From Bacillota bacterium (lineage in GTDB: Bacteria > Bacillota > Bacilli > Paenibacillales > Paenibacillaceae): a DNA stretch of 23,650 nucleotides. The DNA is taken from positions 1-23,650 of the forward strand of contig JAEWJS010000101.1 in the NCBI GenBank assembly GCA_023386495.1. The letters run 5' to 3'. The first letter of the stretch is position 1, and every line of letters starts with the position of its first letter. A program made the translations under genes and the position numbers. Below are positions 1 to 7,367 of this stretch, piece by piece. The notes under the pieces were generated by a model that saw nothing but the letters and a program-made list of their open reading frames with translations, made no database searches and was not told the origin of the DNA.

Positions 1-31
1 CCGCACCACCCCGCCACCCGCCGCACAACGC

Positions 32-67
32 AAAAAGCGAGCGACGCCGGTCCAGACGTCGCTCGCT
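32..67 (-). terminator. Intrinsic terminator of the purine permease gene
   Basis: A perfect 11-bp inverted repeat (arms 36-46 and 57-67, 10-nt loop) is followed on the minus strand by five T residues (32-36). It lies about 30 bp past the permease stop codon. The plus-strand side has only a weak T-run, so it should act mainly on the minus strand. Confidence 0.9.
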
Positions 68-96
68 CTATTTTCCACTATACTGCTACGTTCGAA

Positions 97-1488
97 TCAA
101 TGTCCGCCCAGGAACACGTACCTTGCCACGATCAGCACGGCCAAGAGCCACATGAACCAGTGAATGCGGTACTTGCCCTTCTCGGCGCCAGCCAGGTTCG
201 CGACTGCGGCCAAGATGACATAGCTCGCAATACCGAACGAGATGCCGTTCGCGATGTTGTACGTGAAAGGCATGAGCGCGATCGTCAGGAACGCCGGAAT
301 CGCATACACCATATCGGAGAAGTCGATCTCCTTCACGGACTGCATCATCAGCACGCCGACGATGATCAGTGCCGCGCTCGTTGCCGAGCCCGGTACGAGC
401 GCCACGAGCGGCGCGATGAACAGGGAGAGCAGGAAGAATACGCCTGTCGTCACGGCGGTCAGGCCGCTGCGTCCGCCTTGCGCGATGCCTGCGGAGCTCT
501 CGACGAATGCCGTTACCGTGCTCGTGCCGAGCATAGCGCCGCCGCTGACTGCGACCGCGTCGACGAGCATCGCCTTGCCGACCTTCTTCTTGCCTTCCTC
601 AGGGTTCTTCATGACGCCTGCACGGTTAGCCGTGCCGACCAGCGTGCCGAACGTATCGAACAATTCCACGAAGGTGAACGTCAGGATGACCGAGATCAGG
701 CCGACTTCCATGACGCCCGCGAAGTCGAAGTGCCAGAAGTTCAGCGCGCCGAAGTTCGGCATCCATTCTTGACCCTTCAGCGAGTCCACGTTCACGTCGC
801 CCGTGAACAGGCCGATGATCGTGACGCCTACCATGCCGAACAGAATCGCGCCTGGCACGCGGAGTACCATCAGAATGCCGATCAAGAGCAGACCGACGAT
901 CGTCAGCAGCACGCCGCTGTTCTCGAGGTTGCCGAGGTGAATGACCGACTCGAAGCCCAGAATATCGGTATACTGGCCCTTCGGAATGTCCGTTACCGTG
1001 TTCTCGACCGCGATCGTCATCACGCCGCTGTTCTTCAGGCCGATGATGGCGATGAACAAGCCGATGCCGACCGTGATCGCATGCTTCAAGCTATCCGGTA
1101 CGGCGACGATCAGCATCTGGCGGATCTGCGTAACGGTCAGGATGAAGAAGATGACACCGGAGATGAATACGGCGGTGAGTCCCATTGCCGGCGAGATCGG
1201 CTGATCGGTAGCTGCCGACGCCAGAATCGTTGCCGCGAAGAATGCGTTAAGACCCATGCCCGGCGCCAGGGCGACCGGGAAGTTCACGAACAAGCCCATT
1301 GCGATCGTGAAGATGCCCGCTGCCAGTGCCGTTGCCAGGAACACCGAGTAGAAATCCAGGCCTGCGCCGCTCAGAATGCCCGGGTTGACGGCCAGGATGT
1401 AAGCCATCGTCATAAAGGTGGTCAAGCCTGCCATGATTTCCGTTCTGACATTTGTTCCGAGTTCTTTCAACCGAAAGAAACGTTCCAT
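97..1488 (-). CDS. pbuG: Guanine/hypoxanthine permease, NCS2 (AzgA/PbuG) family
   Basis: Predicted proton-coupled nucleobase importer of the cytoplasmic membrane (463 aa, a normal length for the family). The protein is hydrophobic nearly throughout, with 12-14 likely membrane segments. It carries family signatures: PGMGLNAFF at residues 76-84, ELFDTFGTLVGTANRAG at 275-291, and the GTSTVTAFVESSAG stretch from 321. The ATG at 1488 is preceded by GGGAGGG with about 10 nt spacing. The gene is monocistronic, with its own promoter, a guanine-class riboswitch in the leader and a terminator downstream. The riboswitch class points to guanine/hypoxanthine (PbuG-like) rather than adenine transport, although PbuG and PbuO paralogues are hard to separate by sequence alone. 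The substrate is therefore inferred from family plus regulation. Confidence 0.92.
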   Translation of the reverse strand: MERFFRLKELGTNVRTEIMAGLTTFMTMAYILAVNPGILSGAGLDFYSVFLATALAAGIFTIAMGLFVNFPVALAPGMGLNAFFAATILASAATDQPISPAMGLTAVFISGVIFFILTVTQIRQMLIVAVPDSLKHAITVGIGLFIAIIGLKNSGVMTIAVENTVTDIPKGQYTDILGFESVIHLGNLENSGVLLTIVGLLLIGILMVLRVPGAILFGMVGVTIIGLFTGDVNVDSLKGQEWMPNFGALNFWHFDFAGVMEVGLISVILTFTFVELFDTFGTLVGTANRAGVMKNPEEGKKKVGKAMLVDAVAVSGGAMLGTSTVTAFVESSAGIAQGGRSGLTAVTTGVFFLLSLFIAPLVALVPGSATSAALIIVGVLMMQSVKEIDFSDMVYAIPAFLTIALMPFTYNIANGISFGIASYVILAAVANLAGAEKGKYRIHWFMWLLAVLIVARYVFLGGH

Positions 1489-1528
1489 TTTTCAAATACC
1501 CTCCCAAAAAATGTTGTGGAACAAAAAA

Positions 1529-1564
1529 AGCCAAGAAGAGTAATTGCACATGCTCTCCCTGGCT
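1529..1564 (-). terminator. Riboswitch-controlled terminator in the pbuG leader
   Basis: A 12-bp stem (arms 1529-1540 and 1553-1564, two G-T wobbles, 12-nt loop) runs directly into a seven-T tract on the minus strand (1523-1529). It lies about 40 nt upstream of the permease start codon. The 5' arm of the RNA begins AGCCAG, which is also complementary to CTGGCT in the 3' part of the purine aptamer. It can therefore be sequestered by an antiterminator when no ligand is bound. Confidence 0.9.
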
Positions 1565-1566
1565 CT

Positions 1567-1632
1567 CGCAAAACAGGAAAGACAATTCCCGCCGGACCGG
1601 TGCCGGGTGTCTTCCTGCTTTTCGTAGCCAGA
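1567..1632 (-). promoter_or_regulatory. Antiterminator of the purine riboswitch
   Basis: In the minus-strand RNA the 3' edge of the aptamer (CTGGCTACGAAAAG, 1619-1632) can pair with TTTTGCGAGAGCCAG (1559-1573). The pairing would be CTGGCT/AGCCAG, CG/CG and AAAA/TTTT, with small bulges. The two strands enclose a stable hairpin at 1574-1617 (CAGGAA-GACA against TGTC-TTTCCTG), which would stack on the duplex. This structure consumes both the P1 3' strand and the terminator 5' arm, so it excludes both. The arrangement is read from complementarity and was not folded computationally. Confidence 0.7.
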
Positions 1633-1689
1633 TCATTTACGGTGACCTTGTAGAGACTCCCGGGCCGATTCCCGAGATTATACGAAAAG
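1618..1689 (-). ncRNA. Guanine-class purine riboswitch aptamer
   Basis: Read on the minus strand this matches the purine riboswitch core: TATAATCTCGGGAAT, then CCCGGGAGTCTCTAC, then the GGTCACCGTAAATGATC hairpin. A 9-bp P1 stem closes it (1618-1626 with 1681-1689). The specificity base next to P1 in J3/1 (position 74 in xpt numbering, here 1627) is C in the RNA. In this family that selects guanine or hypoxanthine, while U selects adenine. Position upstream of a purine permease, with a terminator following, indicates a ligand-OFF transcriptional switch. Confidence 0.96.
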
Positions 1690-1715
1690 GTATGCTGTTG
1701 TTGTTATCCATACTC

Positions 1716-1745
1716 ATTCTAAGGAGAGGGCTTGTCGTTTGTCAA
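1716..1745 (-). promoter_or_regulatory. Sigma-A promoter of the pbuG riboswitch transcript
   Basis: Minus-strand -35 TTGACA (1740-1745) and -10 TAGAAT (1716-1721) are separated by 18 bp. The predicted start, near 1709, leaves about 20 nt before the aptamer. Confidence 0.8.
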
Positions 1746-1875
1746 TGCTATTTCACGAATATTGTCGAATTTTACAGCTCTCTTCGTTCGGATATTCGCA
1801 TTGCGCCTTACAATGGAAGCGTTACCCTGTCATAAATAACCGTTTTCCGCTCACTAATCGCCTATAACCCTGCGC

Positions 1876-2697
1876 TTATTCCTGCATCGCCTCATAGTAA
1901 TTCGCGATCTCGATGACCATCCCGCCCATGCGCTGGGTGTTCGGAACGATAATCCGCTCCTGCCCGAGCCCTTCCTCCAGCAAGCCTTCAGCCGTTACCT
2001 TCCCAACCGCGACAGGCAGCACCCGCTCCGCGAAAATGTTCCGAAGCTCCTCATCGATCCCAAGCTCCTTCGCGTAATCGAACAGATACTGGATCTGCGC
2101 GCGCGTCGTGAAGCAGACTGCGTCTACCGCACCATCTTTCAGCTCGCGAACTAATGTGATCAGCGTATCGGGATCCGGCCTCTGGTACCGATACGGCAGC
2201 GTGACCCGCACGTCCGCTCCTGCGTCCTTGGCGTAGTCCAGCAATTCAGAGTCCGGCAGACCGTGAAGCTGCAGCCATACGCGCTGTCCGCCGAGATCGA
2301 ACGCGCTGAGCTTCTCCACAATGTTGCGGAGCGAACCGTCATCAGCAGTGACGACCGGCTGAATGCCCATGTTACGGAGAAATCCGAACGTCCGATAGCC
2401 TCTGCTTACGACCTTGGCGGCAGCAAGCACCTCTAGGAATGCCTTCTCGTGTCCGTCCTGCTCGGCGCGCTTGCGGAGCGTCTCCAGGCCGATGCCTGTC
2501 GTGAACATGTACCAATCGGTGCGATCCTCGATCATTCGTTCGACATCTGCACGCAGTTCGTCTTCGCTGGCATACGCAATGCCTTGCATCGGCCGCACGA
2601 TCGGCGTGCCGCCCTGCCGCATGATTATTTCCGACATCTCCGCCGTCTTCTGCGAGCCTGCGATCACGATTCGCTTGCCCTTCAAGGAATCCGTCAT
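1876..2697 (-). CDS. hemD: Uroporphyrinogen-III synthase
   Basis: Cyclises hydroxymethylbilane to uroporphyrinogen III, the precursor of heme and siroheme; cytosolic. The 273-aa length is close to the family norm of about 250-270. The two-lobed pattern is visible, with DWYMFTTGIGLETL at 61-74 in one lobe, and VDAVCFTTRAQ at 191-201 and VAVGKVTAEGL at 229-239 in the other. Its ATG overlaps the nirD stop as ATGA (4 bp), indicating translational coupling as the last gene of nirB-nirD-hemD. The context implies that it supplies siroheme for NirB. The methyltransferase, dehydrogenase and ferrochelatase for siroheme are not in the window. No convincing terminator follows before the pbuG promoter. 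Members of this family diverge strongly, so the assignment rests on motifs plus context. Confidence 0.85.
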   Translation of the reverse strand: MTDSLKGKRIVIAGSQKTAEMSEIIMRQGGTPIVRPMQGIAYASEDELRADVERMIEDRTDWYMFTTGIGLETLRKRAEQDGHEKAFLEVLAAAKVVSRGYRTFGFLRNMGIQPVVTADDGSLRNIVEKLSAFDLGGQRVWLQLHGLPDSELLDYAKDAGADVRVTLPYRYQRPDPDTLITLVRELKDGAVDAVCFTTRAQIQYLFDYAKELGIDEELRNIFAERVLPVAVGKVTAEGLLEEGLGQERIIVPNTQRMGGMVIEIANYYEAMQE

Positions 2698-3044
2698 GGG
2701 TTCGCCTCCCCTGCATTCGGTACACCGATATGCACTTCCCCGTCCCGCACTTGAACGGGGAACGTCCTAACCTGCCCGGTGTCCGGGGCCTGCACCAGCC
2801 CGTCGGCCAGGCCGATCTTCCAGTCGCATATCGGATCGAACAGCGTCTCGCCCGATAGGATGCCTTCGACGATCGTTCCGCCGCGCGGCCCTGGACTTCG
2901 GTTCTCCAGCGCATACAGCTGTCCGTCCGTCGTGCGGAAGACGGCGATCTCGAAGGGCGCGATCTGAACGGTCCGTCCGAGCCTCACCGGGAATTGATCC
3001 AGCGGCCCGGCGCTGTAATAGGTCCACTGTTCCGTATCGCTCAT
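2694..3044 (-). CDS. nirD: Nitrite reductase small subunit, Rieske-like (NirD)
   Basis: Small subunit of assimilatory or fermentative NAD(P)H nitrite reductase, partner of NirB. I take the ATG at 3044 (116 aa, MSDTEQW), because AGGAG lies 7 nt upstream of it. An ATG at 3050 would sit only 1 nt from that site, and longer versions run into nirB. Family features are FRTTDGQLYALEN at residues 36-48, WKIGLADG at 75-82, and a basic/valine-rich end. The two ligand loops of a true Rieske protein (CPH and CPLHxW) read SPGP (50-53) and DPICDW (70-75). The Cys/His ligands of a [2Fe-2S] cluster are therefore absent. E. coli NirD also lacks them, so the subunit is probably structural. It starts 15 bp after the nirB stop codon, and its own stop overlaps hemD. 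Confidence 0.9.
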   Translation of the reverse strand: MSDTEQWTYYSAGPLDQFPVRLGRTVQIAPFEIAVFRTTDGQLYALENRSPGPRGGTIVEGILSGETLFDPICDWKIGLADGLVQAPDTGQVRTFPVQVRDGEVHIGVPNAGEANP

Positions 3045-3058
3045 GTCCATGCTCCTCT

Positions 3059-5485
3059 CTATTTCGTCGTCTTCACCCGAATGTCTTCGAACATCTGCTC
3101 CCGAATTTTCGGATTGTCGAGAATGTCCCGCCACGGCTCCTTCACTTGGCGCAAGGCAACCTCCATCCGCTCGGCCAGCGCCTTGCGATTATCGGCATCC
3201 TCGATGATCGTCTTCGTCACGTTCTCCAGCCCGATCCGTTCGATCCAGTCCGACGTCCGTTCCAGATACTTGCCCGTCTCGCGATAATATTGGATAAAAG
3301 CGGCCACGATTTCGAGCAGTTCTTCGTCGGTCGTCACCTTGCACAACAGATCCGCCAGGCGAGCCTTGATGCCGCCATTGCCGCCTACGTAAATCTCCCA
3401 GGCGCCCTCATTGCCTACTATGCCGATGTCCTTGGTCGCAGACTCGGCGCAGTTGCGCGGACAGCCGTTCACGGCCATCTTGAACTTCGCCGGCATGTCG
3501 AGGCGCTCGAACTTCTTCTCGAGCTGCACGCCCATGTCGATCGAATCCTTCGTGCCGAACCGGCAAAATTGCGAGCCGACGCATGTCTTGACCGTACGCA
3601 GCGCCTTCGCATATGCATAGCCGGACGGCATGCCGAGGTCTTCCCATACCTTCGGAACGTCCTCTCGCTTAATGCCGAGCAGATCAAGCCGCTGTCCGCC
3701 CGTTACCTTCACGATCTTCACGTTATACTTCACGGCAACGTCGGCAATCAGCCGCAGATCCTCCGGCGTCGTCACGCCTCCGTACATGCGCGGCACGACG
3801 CCGAACGTGCCGTCCTTCTGGATATTGGCATGCATCCGCTCGTTCACGAACCGCGCGTCACGCTCGTCCACGTGCTCCTCCGGCCAGATCATCCCCAGGT
3901 AATAGTTAAGTGCAGGACGGCACTTGGAGCAGCCTTCCTCGTTCTCCCATCCGAGCGCATACCTAACTTCCTTGGACGTGATCAGGCCCTTCTCCTTGAT
4001 GTTCCGGACGACCTCGTCCCGGCTCAGCGTCGTGCAGCTGCAGATGCCCTCCTGCTTCGCCGCAGCCGAATCGTACTTGTCGCCGAGGACATGGCGTAGA
4101 ATCTGTTCCACGACCGGCTTGCAGCCGCCGCAGGATCGCGTTGCGCCCGTCGTCATCTTGATCTCTTCGACCGTCGTGAGCCCCTGCTCTTGGATGACGT
4201 CCACGATCCGCTTCTTGGTCACGCCGTTGCAGCCGCAGACGATCTCTTCGTCGCGAAGCTCTGCTACCGTATTCCCCTGCTCGGCGGCCGTACCCATCAG
4301 CGCGCCGTGAATCGCATCCGTCATGACCGTGCCCGTACGGATCCATTGCTGCAGCCGCGTCGCTTCCTTGCCCTCGCCGACAAGCACGCCGCCCACGATG
4401 ATGCCGCCGCGCAGCAATATTTTCTTATACACGCGCCGCCATTCGTCGTGCATGCGCACGACTGCAAGATCTTCCGCATCCATGAATTCGCCAGCGGAGA
4501 ACACGTCGATGCCCGAAATCTTCAGCTGTGTCGAGACGATCGTGCCTTCATACGGCTTCGTCTCGACGCCGCACAGATGTCTGGCGAGCACACCGCCTTG
4601 CTCGAAGAGCGGCGCAACCAGCCCGTACGAAATGCCGCGATGCTCATTGCATTCGCCGACCGCATACACGTCGGGTACGGATGTCCGCATATAGTCGTCG
4701 ACGAGAATGCCGCGGTTCACGGCAATCCCGCTCTTCGCCGCCAGCTCGATATTCGGCCGGATGCCTACCGCCATGACGACGAATTCCGCCTCCAGCGTCG
4801 TGCCGTCGCTGAATCGGAGGCCGGTCACCCGATCGTCTCCGAGGAATGCCTCCGTCTTCTTGCCGGTCGCGAACTTGAGGCCCTGGCTCTCGAGCTCGGA
4901 TTGCAGCATCAGCGACGCTGTCCGGTCGAGCTGCCGCTCCATGAGCTCCTCGAACAGATGGACGACTGTCACGTCCATGCCGAGCTTGAGCAGGCCCTTG
5001 GCCGCCTCCAAGCCTAGCAGGCCGCCGCCGATTACGACGGCCTTCCGGTATTCATCCGCCGCCCTCAGCATCCGCTCGCAGTCCGCGATATCTCGGAAAC
5101 CGACGATGCCTTCCTTGTCGACGCCTGGGACAGGCAGCATGAAAGGCTTGGATCCCGTAGCGATGATCAGCTTGTCATAGGGCACTCTCGTGCCGTCTTC
5201 GGCAACGACTTGCTTGCCTTCACTATCAATCTCTGTGACCGTCTTGCCGGTATGCAGTTCGATCCCGTTCTCTTCGTACCATTCCCAGCCGTTCAGGATG
5301 ATCTCTTCGACGGCTTTGCTCTTATCCAGGACATAGGACAGTTGAATCCGGTTGTAGTTCGGATACGGCTCGCTTCCGAAGATCGTGATCGAATACGACC
5401 GGGGCGACAGTTTGATTATGTTTTCCACCGTATTGACGCCCGCCATGCCGTTGCCGATGACGACCAGCCGCTCGCGTTCACTCAT
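3059..5485 (-). CDS. nirB: NAD(P)H nitrite reductase large subunit, siroheme/FAD/Fe-S
   Basis: Reduces nitrite to ammonium with six electrons from NAD(P)H in the cytosol. It has 808 aa, essentially the length of Bacillus NasD/NirB. Domains in order are: an FAD-binding fold (GNGMAG at 11-16), an NAD-binding fold (VIGGGLLGLEAAKG, 151-164), and two BFD-like [2Fe-2S] modules. The module cysteines are C417/C419/C452/C455 and C482/C484/C519/C522. The siroheme-[4Fe-4S] half carries C635/C641 (CVGSQFC) and C675/C679 (CPRNC). All expected ligands are present, so it should be active. The ATG at 5485 follows GAGGAGGG by 9-10 nt. It is the first gene of nirB-nirD-hemD. Substrate import and regulator genes (nirC, nasA, tnrA) are not nearby. 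Assimilatory and ammonifying roles cannot be told apart from sequence. Confidence 0.97.
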   Translation of the reverse strand: MSERERLVVIGNGMAGVNTVENIIKLSPRSYSITIFGSEPYPNYNRIQLSYVLDKSKAVEEIILNGWEWYEENGIELHTGKTVTEIDSEGKQVVAEDGTRVPYDKLIIATGSKPFMLPVPGVDKEGIVGFRDIADCERMLRAADEYRKAVVIGGGLLGLEAAKGLLKLGMDVTVVHLFEELMERQLDRTASLMLQSELESQGLKFATGKKTEAFLGDDRVTGLRFSDGTTLEAEFVVMAVGIRPNIELAAKSGIAVNRGILVDDYMRTSVPDVYAVGECNEHRGISYGLVAPLFEQGGVLARHLCGVETKPYEGTIVSTQLKISGIDVFSAGEFMDAEDLAVVRMHDEWRRVYKKILLRGGIIVGGVLVGEGKEATRLQQWIRTGTVMTDAIHGALMGTAAEQGNTVAELRDEEIVCGCNGVTKKRIVDVIQEQGLTTVEEIKMTTGATRSCGGCKPVVEQILRHVLGDKYDSAAAKQEGICSCTTLSRDEVVRNIKEKGLITSKEVRYALGWENEEGCSKCRPALNYYLGMIWPEEHVDERDARFVNERMHANIQKDGTFGVVPRMYGGVTTPEDLRLIADVAVKYNVKIVKVTGGQRLDLLGIKREDVPKVWEDLGMPSGYAYAKALRTVKTCVGSQFCRFGTKDSIDMGVQLEKKFERLDMPAKFKMAVNGCPRNCAESATKDIGIVGNEGAWEIYVGGNGGIKARLADLLCKVTTDEELLEIVAAFIQYYRETGKYLERTSDWIERIGLENVTKTIIEDADNRKALAERMEVALRQVKEPWRDILDNPKIREQMFEDIRVKTTK

Positions 5486-5511
5486 TGGTTAATCCCTCCT
5501 CGAACGGGTTT

Positions 5512-5540
5512 AGTATACACATTACCCACTTGTCCATTCG
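5512..5540 (-). promoter_or_regulatory. Putative nirB promoter with -10 but poor -35
   Basis: On the minus strand TATACT (5512-5517) would start transcription about 20 nt before nirB. The hexamer 17 bp upstream is CGAATG, far from TTGACA, which suggests dependence on an activator. A weak dyad (TTGT...ACAA, about 5530-5549) overlaps the -35 region but does not match the FNR or TnrA consensus closely. Confidence 0.5.
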
Positions 5541-5564
5541 CCGACACAATCCCCTCTATTCGAT

Positions 5565-5613
5565 AAAAACCTGCACCGCGGCAGATCGATAATCGATCTG
5601 ATCGCGGTACAGG
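5565..5613 (-). terminator. Intrinsic terminator of the exoprotein operon
   Basis: A long, nearly perfect hairpin (CCTGcACCGCG at 5570-5580 against CGCGGTaCAGG at 5603-5613, with an inner AGATCGA/TCGATCT stem) is followed on the minus strand by TTTTT (5565-5569). It separates the SLH gene from the nir operon promoter. Confidence 0.9.
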
Positions 5614-5631
5614 TCTGTCATTGCAATCGAA

Positions 5632-7347
5632 TTAATGGGATGAATCGATGAATTCAACGTACGTCAGCAAGCGCTTGATCATGACGGCCGCCTCGGCACG
5701 GGTCGCATGATCGCCAGGCGCGAACAGGCCGCCCGGCATGCCTTCGACTATCCCGGCATGCTGCGCCTGCGCAACCGCCCGCTTCGCCCACTCCGCAATC
5801 GCGGCTTCGTCCGCGAAGACGGTCAGCTGCCGCTCGACGGCAAGCCCCTCGGCGCGGTAGCCGACATACGCAAGCGCGTTGTCGACTAGCACCGCAAGCT
5901 CTTGACGCGTAATCGAGCGGCCCGAGCGGAATGTGCCGTCCTCATAGCCGCGTATGATACCCGCTTCATAGGCTGCACCGACGGCGCCCGCATACCATGC
6001 GCTGCTGCCGACGTCCGAGAACGCGGTGCCGCCGGACTGCTCCTCGAGCCCGAGCGCGCGCACGATCAATGCAGCGAACTCTGCTCGCGTCACCTTGGCA
6101 TTCGGGACGTAACGATCCGCATCCACGCCTGTCACGACCAGCTTGGCGGCCAGCAGTTCGACGTCTGCCTTGCTCCAATGGCCGTCCGGCAGGTCCCGGA
6201 ACGCCGCATCGCGCTCGATGACGGTGTATAAGCTATTGCCGTTGCGCTTGATCGTCGCGGTCGTCTGACCGTTCACCGACTCGAATGTTGTGGGCATGAA
6301 GCGCAGCGCCTTCGTTGCCGGATCGAACAGGACGCCTGTCGCGCGGCTCGGGTCGATCGCCTTCAAGAGCGGCATTGTCCGCTCGATGTACGTGCTCCCT
6401 GGATTCAGCGCCATGTCCTTGCCTCCGCCAGAGACGATCACTTCGTAATCGATCGATTCAGAAGCCTGCCCGCCGCCGATATCAGCAATCGCGCTGTCTA
6501 TGGCGGCTTCTTGACTGGCGGTCGCTTGACGGATGGATACCCGTACTTCCACTTGCTCTGCCGGCACGCCGAGCGCCTTCGACAACGCCTCGCGATTGAG
6601 CAGCCCCGATGGCAGCTTATAATGGCCGAGCGGAGTCGCGATCTCGATTACGGTGCTGCTTGTCCCAGCCGATTGCAGTGCAGCGAGCGCCTCCGCGGTC
6701 AGTCTGACGTTCACCTCGTTCGCGTCTGCCACATCCAACTGGATGCGCACGTTGCGGCTATTCTGCTTCAGCGCCTCCAAGACGACGTCTGCGCCGATCG
6801 CGGCCGTGGCCGCAAGCCTGCCGTCAGAGCCGGCAGTCGTTGCGACCTTCAGCAGGATGACGCCGTCCTTAATCGACTCCGGCTGCGTAACGCGTTGAAT
6901 GCTGCCATTGCCCATGTTATTGCTATTTCCGTTGCCGTTGCCATTACCATTCCCGTTGCCATTGCCGTCGCCGCTGACAATCGTTAGGCTGGCCTTCGCC
7001 ACTTGCTCGCCTGCGCCAGTCGCGATGAGCAGCTCGCCTGCGGATGCGGTGTCCGGCACGACGATCGTGAACGCGTATTGGCCGTCTGCGCCTGACTTGG
7101 CCGCTTCGTAGATCACGATCTGTTTCGTGCTGTCGATTCCGCGCAAGCTTATCCATGCGTTCGGTTCGTACGCACCGGATACCGTCACAGTCTGCCCCCG
7201 CTCCGCACTGTCCGTGCTCAGCGCGATCGTGTGCGTTGCCGCAGCTGCCGCGACGATCCCCTGAGGCGCCACAGCGCTCACCGCTCCGAGCGAAGACGCG
7301 CTCAATAGCGATGCGGCTAACAGCGTTCGAATCCATTGCTTATTCAT
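5632..7347 (-). CDS. Secreted S-layer homology (SLH) domain protein
   Basis: Exported cell-surface protein; SLH domains normally bind pyruvylated secondary wall polymer. I use the ATG at 7347 (571 aa, MNKQWIRT), 7-8 nt after GGAGGGAG. An ATG at 7368 overlaps the upstream stop but has no ribosome binding site. A Sec signal peptide covers about residues 1-37. Next come an Ig-like segment (to about 125), a Gly-Asn repeat linker (127-147), a middle region of unrecognised fold, and three SLH repeats at the C-terminus (from roughly 378, 439 and 508). Recognisable SLH pieces include FSDVGSSAWYAGAV and GIIRGYEDGTFR. It lies 20 bp after a choice-of-anchor I gene that has no anchor, so the two products may work together at the surface. 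No catalytic motif was seen. Confidence 0.88.
   Translation of the reverse strand: MNKQWIRTLLAASLLSASSLGAVSAVAPQGIVAAAAATHTIALSTDSAERGQTVTVSGAYEPNAWISLRGIDSTKQIVIYEAAKSGADGQYAFTIVVPDTASAGELLIATGAGEQVAKASLTIVSGDGNGNGNGNGNGNGNSNNMGNGSIQRVTQPESIKDGVILLKVATTAGSDGRLAATAAIGADVVLEALKQNSRNVRIQLDVADANEVNVRLTAEALAALQSAGTSSTVIEIATPLGHYKLPSGLLNREALSKALGVPAEQVEVRVSIRQATASQEAAIDSAIADIGGGQASESIDYEVIVSGGGKDMALNPGSTYIERTMPLLKAIDPSRATGVLFDPATKALRFMPTTFESVNGQTTATIKRNGNSLYTVIERDAAFRDLPDGHWSKADVELLAAKLVVTGVDADRYVPNAKVTRAEFAALIVRALGLEEQSGGTAFSDVGSSAWYAGAVGAAYEAGIIRGYEDGTFRSGRSITRQELAVLVDNALAYVGYRAEGLAVERQLTVFADEAAIAEWAKRAVAQAQHAGIVEGMPGGLFAPGDHATRAEAAVMIKRLLTYVEFIDSSH
6907..6969 (-). repeat. Gly-Asn codon repeat in the SLH gene
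   Basis: About nine consecutive GGN-AAY hexamers, followed by a degenerate end, encode the linker between the Ig-like segment and the rest of the SLH protein. Codon third positions vary between copies, so the DNA repeat is imperfect. Unit gain or loss would keep the reading frame and change only the linker length. Confidence 0.8.
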
Positions 7348-7367
7348 TCGACTGCTCCCTCCACTCA

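Noticed and set aside
100..1653. 517-codon plus-strand open frame opposite the permease gene
   Set aside because: Its product is very rich in Arg, His, Asp and Gln with no family resemblance. It is the antisense shadow of a confidently identified membrane protein gene in GC-rich DNA.
3146..4099. Long plus-strand frame opposite nirB
   Set aside because: Arg/Leu/His-rich shadow of nirB; all NirB ligand motifs are intact on the minus strand.
4190..5017. Second long plus-strand frame opposite nirB
   Set aside because: Same reason: composition typical of an antisense frame and no domain pattern.
5529..5549. FNR or TnrA box upstream of nirB
   Set aside because: The dyad has the wrong spacing for TGTGA-N6-TCACA and lacks the TGTNA/TNACA ends of TnrA sites. 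It is kept only as an unspecific dyad.
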